Assembly: GCA_029013165.1 (NCBI GenBank)
Contig: JAQXMV010000070.1
Span: 1-8,198 of the forward strand
DNA length: 8,198 bases
Source: Oscillospiraceae bacterium
Lineage (GTDB): Bacteria > Bacillota > Clostridia > Oscillospirales > Acutalibacteraceae
Reading direction: 5' to 3'
Shown here: positions 1 through 5,240 of the stretch, piece after piece
How the letters are laid out: each line of letters begins with the position of its first letter
How positions within the stretch are numbered: position 1 is the first letter of the stretch
Program-made: the position numbers and the translations under genes
Notes under the pieces: model-generated
Database searches by the model: none
What the model was told of the DNA's origin: nothing
The model's input: only the letters and a program-made list of their open reading frames with translations

Positions 1-310
1 TGCAGACCGAAGAATAGGGCAGGACGGAGCCGTCGCTGAGGGTAATCTTTTTGTTTTTAGCATCCAGTTTTTCGGCCGATAGGCCGTAGAGTACCTCACA
101 GCCGTTTTTTTCATAAAAATCGCTGTCTCTATAGTTTATGCGGGAAAGATCGGTCTTGCCCTCTAAATAATAGGAGATCAGGGGACGGCAATAGACCGGT
201 CTGTCCTCTCGGGAGATCACGGTGATTTTTCCCTCTTTGTCGGTGCTTCGGATTCCCTCAATACAGCCGGCGGCGGCCACGCCGTTGCCGATGATTACAT
301 ATTCAGCCAT
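1..310 (-). CDS. FAD-dependent NAD(P)H oxidoreductase, N-terminal part (cut by left edge)
   Basis: The first 103 codons of a flavoprotein are visible and the gene continues past the left edge. The protein begins MAEYVIIGNGVAAAGCIEGI, a beta strand plus a GxGxxAAG dinucleotide-binding loop that holds the FAD ADP moiety. Near residues 31-48 it has ISRED followed by RPVYCRPLIS, typical of the pyridine nucleotide-disulfide oxidoreductase superfamily branch that includes NADH:rubredoxin reductases and the NirB N-terminus. The ATG at 310 lies 6 nt after the stop of the upstream ferredoxin gene, and AGAGG at 324-320 is a suitable ribosome binding site 9 nt from it. Inference: it oxidises NAD(P)H (or reduces NAD(P)+) and exchanges electrons with the ferredoxin subunit and the glutamate synthase encoded just before it. 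It takes the place of a classical GltD beta subunit but is not recognisably GltD. The substrate cannot be settled from this fragment. Confidence 0.85.
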   Translation of the reverse strand, partial: MAEYVIIGNGVAAAGCIEGIRSTDKEGKITVISREDRPVYCRPLISYYLEGKTDLSRINYRDSDFYEKNGCEVLYGLSAEKLDAKNKKITLSDGSVLPYSSVC

Positions 311-316
311 GATCGG

Positions 317-745
317 TCACCTCTCTTCAAATACGATTGCGTGATTCGGACAGCCCCTGACGCAGGCAGGCTCGTCGCAGGCGTTGCCGCTGCACAGCTC
401 ACACTTCTGCATGACGCCGTCTTCACCCAAGGCAAGAGAGCCGTAGGGACAGACGAGAATGCAGGTCAGACAGCCGACGCATTTATTCTTGTTGATTTTG
501 ATGATGCCGTCCTGCTGACGGATCGCGCCGGCAATACAGCTTTTGACGCAGATGGGATCCGTGCAGTGGCGGCAGGAGACGGCGAAAGAGATCTTGTCGT
601 CTCCCTCAATGTGTATGCGGGGGAAAATCGTCTTGCCCTTGAGGGCTTCCGCCATATCCGTCATGCCGGAATTGGCAAAGGCACAGTTATATTCGCACAG
701 ATGGCAGCCGAGGCACCACTGTTCGTTGACATAAACTCTTTTCAT
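317..745 (-). CDS. Four-cluster 4Fe-4S ferredoxin subunit (DmsB/HycB/CooF-like)
   Basis: A 142-residue cytoplasmic electron-transfer protein without signal peptide or membrane segment. Seventeen cysteines form four cluster motifs: C11-x2-C14-x2-C17-x3-C21, C58-x2-C61-x4-C66-x3-C70, C89-x2-C92-x2-C95-x3-C99, and C115-x2-C118-x9-C128-x3-C132; C123 is extra. The pattern is that of the DMSO-reductase iron-sulfur subunit family, in which clusters are ligated by paired motifs. The start at 745 is chosen over an in-frame ATG at 772 because AGGAGG (759-754) sits 8 nt before it, and the longer form would overlap the preceding gene. That ribosome binding site overlaps the stop codon of the glutamate synthase gene, so translation is probably coupled. 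Inference: it wires the flavoprotein encoded next to the glutamate synthase encoded before, passing electrons to the FMN site. It could instead be a ferredoxin-accepting subunit. Confidence 0.85.
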   Translation of the reverse strand: MKRVYVNEQWCLGCHLCEYNCAFANSGMTDMAEALKGKTIFPRIHIEGDDKISFAVSCRHCTDPICVKSCIAGAIRQQDGIIKINKNKCVGCLTCILVCPYGSLALGEDGVMQKCELCSGNACDEPACVRGCPNHAIVFEER

Positions 746-753
746 GTGTTTGG

Positions 754-759
754 CCTCCT
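754..759 (-). promoter_or_regulatory. Ribosome binding site that fixes the start of the ferredoxin subunit
   Basis: A perfect AGGAGG on the minus strand, 8 nt before the ATG at 745. It overlaps the TAA stop (761-759) of the glutamate synthase gene, which supports coupled translation and rules against the upstream ATG at 772. Confidence 0.8.
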
Positions 760-2264
760 TATTCTCCGGCATGGGAAATTCCGAGAATTTCCAGCTCTTT
801 TTCCGTCATGCCGATTCCTCTGAGCATCAGGCGGTTGCCTCGGAGGGCTTCTATGGAGTTGATACCCATACCGCCCATGAGCTCCTTGATTTCATGACGC
901 CAGGCGTCCATGAGATTGACCAGTCGCTGACTGCCGATATCCGGGTTCAGGCGCTTGACCAGCTCGGGACGCTGGGTGGCGATGCCCCAGTTGCACTTGC
1001 CCGTCTGGCAGGTGCGGCAGAGATGACAGCCCAGCGCCAGCAGGGCTGCGGTGGCCACATAGCAGGCGTCGGCACCCAGGGCGATGGCTTTGATCACATC
1101 GGCAGCGCTTCGGATACTGCCGCCGACCACCAGGGAGACATTGTTGCGGATTCCCTCATCGCGGAGTCTCTGGTCGACGCAGGCGAGAGCCAGCTCAATG
1201 GGAATGCCCACATTGTCACGGATGCGCGTGGGTGCCGCACCGGTACCGCCGCGGAAGCCGTCAATGGCGATGATGTCTGCGCCGCTTCTTGCGATACCGC
1301 TGGCGATGGCGGCGATGTTATGAACGGCGGCAACCTTGACGATGACGGGCTTTGTGTAGTTCGTGGCCTCTTTCAGAGAATAGACCAGCTGACGCAGGTC
1401 TTCGATGGAATAAATGTCATGATGGGGAGCCGGGGAGATGGCGTCAGAGCCCTCGGGAATCATTCGTGTGCGGGAGACATCGCCGACGATTTTTGTGCCG
1501 GGAAGATGGCCGCCGATACCGGGTTTTGCGCCCTGACCCATTTTGATTTCCACGGCGGCTCCGGCTTTCAGATACTGCTCATGAACGCCGAATCGGCCGG
1601 AGGCAACCTGAACGATCGTATTTTTGCCGTAGCAATAAAAGTCCTCGTGGAGACCGCCCTCGCCGGTGTTATAAAGGATACCGAGCTGTTCTGCGGCTCT
1701 GGCCAGGGAGGCGTGGGCGTTATAGCTGATGGAGCCATAGCTCATGGCGGAGAACATGACCGGCATGGAAAGTTCCAGCTGAGCCGGGAGATCGGTGATG
1801 AGTTTGCCGATCGGATCACGGCTGATCTTTTCCGGCTTTTTGCCGAGGAAAACCTTGGTTTCCATAGGCTCACGCAGGGGATCAATGGGCGGGTTGGTGA
1901 CCTGAGAGGCATTGATGAGGATTCTGTCCCAATAGACGGGCAGGGGCTTGGGGTTACCCATGGAGGAAAGCAAGACACCGCCGCTTCCGGCCTGCTTGTA
2001 AACTTCCTTTATGGTGTCGCTCTGCCAGTTGGCGTTTTCGCGCAACGTGCAGTCGCTTTTGACGATTTTCAGAGCCCGTGTGGGACAAAGGCTGACGCAG
2101 CGCTGACAGTCCACACATTTCGTCTCGTCGCTCTGCATAATGCCCTTGCGCGGATTGAAAAAGTGCACTTCGTTGGCACACTGTCGCTCGCAGACGCGGC
2201 AGGCAATACAGCGGTTTTCGTTGCGTATTACCTCGAATTCGGGATAGATGAAATCGACACTCAT
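759..2264 (-). CDS. gltB: Glutamate synthase, FMN-binding central domain with N-terminal double ferredoxin domain
   Basis: A 501-residue stand-alone glutamate synthase domain that forms glutamate from 2-oxoglutarate and ammonia at an FMN site. Residues 19-60 carry two 4Fe-4S motifs (C19/C22/C25/C29 and C50/C53/C56/C60), absent from classical GltB and typical of the archaeal-type split enzyme. The FMN TIM barrel follows, with SAMSYGSIS (172-180), TGEGG (200-204), KMGQGAKPGIGGHLPG (241-256), GFRGGTGAAP (336-345) and GGSIRSAADV (381-390). The cysteines C413-x5-C419-x4-C424 match the 3Fe-4S ligand spacing of GltB, with an additional C416 between them. The start overlaps the amidotransferase stop as ATGA, and AGGAGG at 2280-2275 lies 10 nt upstream, so the two are translationally coupled. 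The protein has no amidotransferase or GXGXG domain of its own: the former is the gene before it, the latter is not seen in the window. Identification is firm; the electron donor is inferred. Confidence 0.95.
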   Translation of the reverse strand: MSVDFIYPEFEVIRNENRCIACRVCERQCANEVHFFNPRKGIMQSDETKCVDCQRCVSLCPTRALKIVKSDCTLRENANWQSDTIKEVYKQAGSGGVLLSSMGNPKPLPVYWDRILINASQVTNPPIDPLREPMETKVFLGKKPEKISRDPIGKLITDLPAQLELSMPVMFSAMSYGSISYNAHASLARAAEQLGILYNTGEGGLHEDFYCYGKNTIVQVASGRFGVHEQYLKAGAAVEIKMGQGAKPGIGGHLPGTKIVGDVSRTRMIPEGSDAISPAPHHDIYSIEDLRQLVYSLKEATNYTKPVIVKVAAVHNIAAIASGIARSGADIIAIDGFRGGTGAAPTRIRDNVGIPIELALACVDQRLRDEGIRNNVSLVVGGSIRSAADVIKAIALGADACYVATAALLALGCHLCRTCQTGKCNWGIATQRPELVKRLNPDIGSQRLVNLMDAWRHEIKELMGGMGINSIEALRGNRLMLRGIGMTEKELEILGISHAGE

Positions 2265-3358
2265 ATTTCTGCACCCTCCTTTACGGTGATGATGACCGGC
2301 TCTCCGCCGGCGGGAGCCCAGATGTTTTCCGCCGCCGGCTCCATGGTGCGTATGGAAGCCTCTTCACTGGCGATGAATACTTTATCGTCTTTTTCGCCGA
2401 CGACCATGGAACGCAGCTTGAGCCTGTCATTGAGCGCCATCAGGCCGCCGTCAAAGCCGAGAACAATGGAAAAAGGTCCCGTGACCAGCAGGCTGGGGAA
2501 CATGGTGCGCAGATAGATGTGCTTTTCCTTGTCCTCCAGGTCGGTCTTTTTTTCGATAGTGCTCCAGAAAGGCGCGGCAATGACGCTGGCCGCCTCGTTC
2601 AGGGTCAGCCCCTGACGGCGCACAAGATAGTCGAGAATATAGGTAATAACCTCCGTGTCGGTCTGGAGGGTACATTTGTAGCCGAACATTTCGATGAAAC
2701 GGCGGTTGGCGTCGTAGGAGGAAATTTCACCGTTGTGCACGATGGAATAATCCAGCAGGGTGAAAGGATGAGCGCCGCCCCACCAGCCGGGGGTATTCGT
2801 GGGATATCGGCCGTGGGCCGTCCAGGAATAGCCTGCATACTCGTCTAATTTATAGAAAACGCCGATGTCCTCAGGAAAGCCGACAGCCTTGAAAGTACCC
2901 ATGTTTTTGCCGCTGGAAAAAACATAGGCGCCGTTCATTTCCGTGTTGATTTTCATGACGGTCCTCGCCACAAATTCCTTTTCATCCACCTGCATACTGG
3001 CAAGAACCGACTGCAGGGGCGCCACAAAATAGCGCCAGATGATCGGTTCGTCGGTGATCTGCGGAATCTTTCTGGTGGGAATCAGCTCGGATTTGACGAT
3101 TTCAAAGCGTTCTTTGAGGAAGCTCTCGCACTCTTTTCTGGTGGTTCTGTCGTCGAAGAACATATGAAGCGCATAAAAATCTTTGTATTCGGGATAAATT
3201 CCATAGCCGGCAAAACCGCCTCCAAGACCGTTGGAACGGTCGTGCATGGGCTTCATGGCCTCTGTGATCATCTCGCCGGACATTCTGTTGCCTTCCCGTG
3301 AGATCACAGCCGCAATGGCACAGCCTGAGGGAATTCGCACCTGACCTTCAAGTTTCAT
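2261..3358 (-). CDS. Class-II glutamine amidotransferase, split glutamate synthase subunit
   Basis: A 365-residue Ntn-type glutaminase homologous to the first domain of GltB. It would hydrolyse glutamine and hand ammonia to the FMN subunit encoded next. Visible motifs are RIPSGC with the presumed nucleophile C13, HDRSNGLGGGFAGYGIYPEY (39-58), AHGRYPTNTPGWWGGAHPF (181-199), HNGEISSY (208-215), TDTEVITY (233-240) and MALNDRLKLRSM (307-318). Because the catalytic cysteine must become the N-terminus, a short 12-residue leader is probably removed. The ATG at 3358 is preferred over an in-frame ATG at 3370: the purine-rich AAAGGATGG (3375-3367) lies at normal distance from 3358 but directly abuts 3370. 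The stop overlaps the next start by 4 nt. This is the first gene of the operon and follows a promoter and a hairpin leader, so expression is probably controlled by attenuation. Confidence 0.92.
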   Translation of the reverse strand: MKLEGQVRIPSGCAIAAVISREGNRMSGEMITEAMKPMHDRSNGLGGGFAGYGIYPEYKDFYALHMFFDDRTTRKECESFLKERFEIVKSELIPTRKIPQITDEPIIWRYFVAPLQSVLASMQVDEKEFVARTVMKINTEMNGAYVFSSGKNMGTFKAVGFPEDIGVFYKLDEYAGYSWTAHGRYPTNTPGWWGGAHPFTLLDYSIVHNGEISSYDANRRFIEMFGYKCTLQTDTEVITYILDYLVRRQGLTLNEAASVIAAPFWSTIEKKTDLEDKEKHIYLRTMFPSLLVTGPFSIVLGFDGGLMALNDRLKLRSMVVGEKDDKVFIASEEASIRTMEPAAENIWAPAGGEPVIITVKEGAEI

Positions 3359-3366
3359 GTTTTCTT

Positions 3367-3375
3367 CCATCCTTT
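3367..3375 (-). promoter_or_regulatory. Ribosome binding site favouring the start at 3358
   Basis: The minus-strand sequence AAAGGATGG sits about 8-11 nt before the ATG at 3358. The alternative ATG at 3370 is inside this sequence with no spacing, so it is a poor initiation codon. The choice changes the protein by only four residues. Confidence 0.55.
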
Positions 3376-3392
3376 CCGGGAATCATAGTATG

Positions 3393-3444
3393 AAAAAAAG
3401 GCGCCCATTTCAAAGGAAATCCGGATTCCTTTGAAATGAACGCC
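3393..3444 (-). terminator. Leader hairpin with U-tract upstream of the glutamate synthase operon (probable attenuator)
   Basis: On the minus strand, arms 3444-3426 and 3418-3400 form a 19-bp stem. The inner part, CATTTCAAAGGAA with TTCCTTTGAAATG, is perfect over 13 bp, and the outer 6 bp include two G-U pairs. The loop is TCCGGAT. Seven T residues follow (3399-3393), the form of an intrinsic terminator. It lies between the operon's promoter and its first gene, whose start is about 34 nt beyond the U-tract, so full termination would silence the operon. It therefore most likely acts as a conditional attenuator. The 5' arm begins within GCAACGGCGTT (3449-3439), which is shared with the gdhA leader. 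Confidence 0.85.
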
Positions 3445-3461
3445 GTTGCTCATTTAAAATC

Positions 3462-3490
3462 ATTATAGCCTTATGTTTTGATTTTGTCAA
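3462..3490 (-). promoter_or_regulatory. Consensus sigma-A promoter of the glutamate synthase operon
   Basis: The minus strand has TTGACA (3490-3485), a 17-nt spacer and TATAAT (3467-3462), all exact matches to the vegetative consensus. The predicted start is near 3455, so the transcript would begin almost at the leader hairpin. Such a strong promoter fits control after initiation rather than by an activator. Confidence 0.9.
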
Positions 3491-3608
3491 GTTAAATCGG
3501 TGAAGTTTCGCGGCAAATCCGTGACAGACCGACAGATTTTTCCTCCTCATCTTTTCATTATATATAAAAGGGATTTTCCACCAAAAACAAAAAAATTAAA
3601 AAAAGGTC
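3491..3608. other. Spacer between the two divergent promoters
   Basis: About 118 bases between the two -35 boxes. No gene is apparent. The right part (3581-3605) is strongly A-rich on the plus strand and lies just upstream of the gdhA -35 box, where an UP element would stimulate transcription. No clear symmetric operator was recognised. Confidence 0.5.
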
Positions 3609-3637
3609 TTGACAAAGCCGATGGGGGAGAGTATAAT
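3609..3637 (+). promoter_or_regulatory. Consensus sigma-A promoter of gdhA
   Basis: TTGACA (3609-3614), a 17-nt spacer and TATAAT (3632-3637) match the vegetative consensus exactly, preceded by an A-rich stretch. The predicted start is around 3644, at the foot of the first leader hairpin. Together with the opposite promoter at 3462-3490 this forms a divergent pair of two perfect promoters. Confidence 0.92.
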
Positions 3638-3642
3638 GCATA

Positions 3643-3695
3643 GCATAAAGGCAAAGGCGTCTTTGAGTGAATACACTTGAAAGACATTTTTATGC
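3643..3695 (+). promoter_or_regulatory. First hairpin of the gdhA leader RNA (no U-tract)
   Basis: Three stacked helices can form: GCATAAA (3643-3649) with TTTATGC (3689-3695), GTCTTT (3659-3664) with AAAGAC (3680-3685), and AGTG (3666-3669) with CACT (3674-3677) around an AATA loop. The 9-nt bulge GGCAAAGGC (3650-3658) is left unpaired on the 5' side and holds part of the repeated motif. There is no U-tract after it, so it should not terminate; a sensing or antitermination role is inferred. A competing small hairpin, CAAAG (3652-3656) with CTTTG (3661-3665), is also possible. Confidence 0.65.
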
Positions 3696-3741
3696 CAACC
3701 CCTAAAAATAATATAATAAATGAAAAAGGCAATGGCGTCTT
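3650..3741 (+). repeat. Direct repeat GGCAA(A/T)GGCGTCTT in the gdhA leader
   Basis: Two 14-base copies, at 3650-3663 and 3728-3741, differ at one base (A or T at the sixth position). Each is the 5' arm of one of the two leader hairpins. Related copies occur in the glutamate synthase leader (GCAACGGCGTT, minus strand 3449-3439) and, more divergent, before glnN (GGCAAAGAGGTCTTTGATG, 5159-5177). The coordinates span the two gdhA copies. Confidence 0.85.
3712..3717 (+). promoter_or_regulatory. Possible second gdhA -10 box
   Basis: TATAAT stands 10 nt before the second copy of the repeated motif, mirroring the arrangement of the main promoter and first copy. The sequence at -35 distance (TTTATG at 3689-3694) is poor. 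It is either a weak second promoter or an AT-rich coincidence. Confidence 0.3.
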
Positions 3742-3779
3742 CCGGATTTTGAAAAATTCTGAAGGTGCCTTTTCTTTTC
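3722..3779 (+). terminator. Second hairpin of the gdhA leader with U-rich tail (probable attenuator)
   Basis: AAAAGGCA (3724-3731) pairs with TGCCTTTT (3766-3773) over 8 bp. Inside it, CTTC (3739-3742) pairs with GAAG (3761-3764), and an imperfect AT-rich apical stem closes on a TGAA loop. TTTTCTTTT (3770-3778) follows, as in an intrinsic terminator. It lies after the gdhA promoter and ends only a few bases before the ribosome binding site AGGAGG (3783-3788), so it would cut off gdhA transcription unless prevented. Confidence 0.75.
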
Positions 3780-3795
3780 GGTAGGAGGAAGCAGA

Positions 3796-5130
3796 ATGTC
3801 GTATGTAGATGAAGTTATTGCGCAGGTTATCAAGGAAAATCCTGCGGAGCCTGAGTTCCACCAGGCAGTTCTTGAGGTTCTCGAATCACTGAGACCGGTG
3901 ATTGAGGCCAATGAAGAGAAATTCAGACGCGACGCACTTCTGGAGCGTCTGGTCAATCCCGAAAGACAGCTTAAATTCAGAGTTCCCTGGATTGACGATA
4001 ACGGTCAGGTTCATGTCAATACCGGTTACCGCGTTCAGTTCAACAGCGCAATCGGCCCCTATAAGGGCGGCCTGAGACTTCATCCGTCGGTGAACCTCGG
4101 TATTATCAAATTCCTCGGTTTTGAGCAGATTTTCAAAAACTCCCTGACGGGACTGCCCATCGGCGGCGGCAAGGGCGGTTCGGACTTCGACCCCAAAGGC
4201 AAGTCGGACCGTGAGATCATGGCTTTCTGCCAGAGCTTCATGAGTGAGCTTTTCAAATATATCGGTGCTGACACCGATGTGCCTGCCGGCGACATCGGAA
4301 CCGGTGCCAGAGAGATCGGTTACCTTTACGGTCAGTATAAGAGACTGAAAGGTATGTTTGAGGGCGTTCTGACAGGAAAGGGACTTTCCTTCGGCGGCTC
4401 TCTGACCCGTACCGAAGCCACGGGCTACGGACTTCTCTATATTGTTGAGGAGCTTCTCAAGTGCCACGGCCAGGAAATCGCCGGTAAGACCGTCGTGGTT
4501 TCCGGCGCAGGCAATGTTGCCATTTATGCCATCGAAAAAGCCCAGCAGCTGGGCGCCAAGGTTCTGACAGCCACCGATTCCACCGGCTGGATCTATGATC
4601 CCGACGGAATTGATGTGGCGGCTCTGAAAGAGATCAAGGAGGTTCGCCGCCAGAGACTCAGCGAGTATAAGAACTACAGACCCAATTCAGAATATCACGA
4701 GGGCAAGGGCGTATGGTCTGTTAAGGCAGACATCGTGCTTCCCTGTGCCACACAGAATGAGCTTGATCTGGAGGGCGCCAAGCAGATCGTTGCCAACGGC
4801 ACCAAGGTAGTAGCCGAGGGCGCCAATATGCCCACCACCGTCGAAGCAACAGAGTATCTTCAGAAAAACGGCGTGCTCTTCCTGCCTGGCAAGGCAGCCA
4901 ACGCCGGCGGCGTTGCCACCTCAGCTCTTGAGATGTCACAGAACAGCGAGAGAATGAGCTGGTCCTTCGATAAGGTCGACGCAAAGCTCAAGGGCATTAT
5001 GGTCGGCATTTATCACAATATTGACGATGCAGCCAAGAAATACGGCCTTGACGGCAACTATGTTGCCGGCGCCAATATCGCAGGCTTCGAGAAAGTTGCC
5101 GACGCCATGAATGCACAGGGCATCGTCTAA
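3796..5130 (+). CDS. gdhA: Glutamate dehydrogenase, probably NADP-specific
   Basis: A 444-residue hexameric-type glutamate dehydrogenase, close in length to E. coli GdhA. It catalyses reversible reductive amination of 2-oxoglutarate with ammonium in the cytoplasm. The family signature LPIGGGKGGSDFDP is at 120-133. The expected active-site residues are present: K90 in GPYKGGLR, K114, K126 and D166 in PAGDIGTG. The Rossmann loop GAGNVA is at 237-242. After the second strand it has TDS (260-262), resembling the SDS of E. coli NADP-dependent GdhA rather than the Gly/Pro-containing segment of clostridial NAD enzymes, so NADPH use and a biosynthetic role are inferred. The start is supported by AGGAGG 7 nt upstream. 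Its promoter, two-hairpin leader and the downstream hairpin at 5149-5208 suggest it is transcribed under attenuation control, alone or with glnN and amt. Confidence 0.96.
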   Translation: MSYVDEVIAQVIKENPAEPEFHQAVLEVLESLRPVIEANEEKFRRDALLERLVNPERQLKFRVPWIDDNGQVHVNTGYRVQFNSAIGPYKGGLRLHPSVNLGIIKFLGFEQIFKNSLTGLPIGGGKGGSDFDPKGKSDREIMAFCQSFMSELFKYIGADTDVPAGDIGTGAREIGYLYGQYKRLKGMFEGVLTGKGLSFGGSLTRTEATGYGLLYIVEELLKCHGQEIAGKTVVVSGAGNVAIYAIEKAQQLGAKVLTATDSTGWIYDPDGIDVAALKEIKEVRRQRLSEYKNYRPNSEYHEGKGVWSVKADIVLPCATQNELDLEGAKQIVANGTKVVAEGANMPTTVEATEYLQKNGVLFLPGKAANAGGVATSALEMSQNSERMSWSFDKVDAKLKGIMVGIYHNIDDAAKKYGLDGNYVAGANIAGFEKVADAMNAQGIV

Positions 5131-5137
5131 GTCACCG

Positions 5138-5143
5138 TAAAAT
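5138..5143 (+). promoter_or_regulatory. Possible -10 box upstream of glnN
   Basis: TAAAAT lies 6 nt before the glnN leader hairpin, the same placement as the -10 boxes before the other copies of the leader element. No convincing -35 box is seen at 16-18 nt (CACAGG region), and there is no TG extension. Weak evidence; glnN may instead be reached by read-through from gdhA. Confidence 0.3.
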
Positions 5144-5148
5144 TTCAT

Positions 5149-5209
5149 AAAAAGCAAAGGCAAAGAGGTCTTTGATGTTTCATCAGCATCTCAGACCCTT
5201 TGCTTTTTT
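5149..5209 (+). terminator. gdhA-glnN intergenic hairpin with U-tract (terminator or attenuator)
   Basis: AAAAAGCAAAGG (5149-5160) pairs perfectly with CCTTTGCTTTTT (5197-5208). GTCT (5168-5171) pairs with AGAC (5193-5196), and TGATG (5173-5177) with CATCA (5181-5185). The 3' arm runs into six T residues (5204-5209). It begins 18 nt after the gdhA stop and ends 31 nt before the glnN start, so it can end gdhA transcripts and also gate glnN. An alternative hairpin, CAAAG (5161-5165) with CTTTG (5170-5174), would compete; the same pair of pentamers occurs in the first gdhA leader hairpin. Confidence 0.85.
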
Positions 5210-5225
5210 ATATTTTAATTTAAAG

Positions 5226-5231
5226 AAGGAG
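5226..5231 (+). promoter_or_regulatory. Ribosome binding site that fixes the glnN start
   Basis: AAGGAG, 9 nt before the ATG at 5241. An in-frame ATG at 5172 would put 23 extra residues inside the hairpin and has no ribosome binding site, so 5241 is the start. Confidence 0.85.
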
Positions 5232-5240
5232 TTTTTTGTT

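Noticed and set aside
341..823. A 160-codon open frame on the plus strand opposite the ferredoxin gene.
   Set aside because: The minus strand carries four exact 4Fe-4S motifs; the plus frame is a shadow without a credible ribosome binding site.
744..2516. A 590-codon open frame on the plus strand.
   Set aside because: It is antisense to the glutamate synthase and amidotransferase genes, which have clear family motifs and ribosome binding sites; the plus-strand translation is low-complexity and matches no family I recognise.
3643..3779. Classical ANTAR target (two hairpins with hexanucleotide loops having A at 1 and G at 4).
   Set aside because: The tandem hairpin layout is suggestive, and ANTAR antiterminators are known for clostridial nitrogen genes, but neither apical loop (AATA, TGAA) shows the expected A1/G4 hexaloop, so I do not assign it.
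3547..3861. A 104-codon minus-strand open frame in the divergent intergenic region.
   Set aside because: It runs through the gdhA promoter, leader hairpins and start, has biased composition, and shows no recognisable motif.
5172..5240. A longer glnN start at 5172.
   Set aside because: The extra residues would be encoded inside the intergenic hairpin, with no ribosome binding site, whereas 5241 has AAGGAG at ideal distance and gives a normal GSIII length.
5131..5240. Glutamine riboswitch upstream of glnN.
   Set aside because: The region is mainly one long terminator-like hairpin and lacks the three-helix junction and conserved core expected of the glutamine aptamer.
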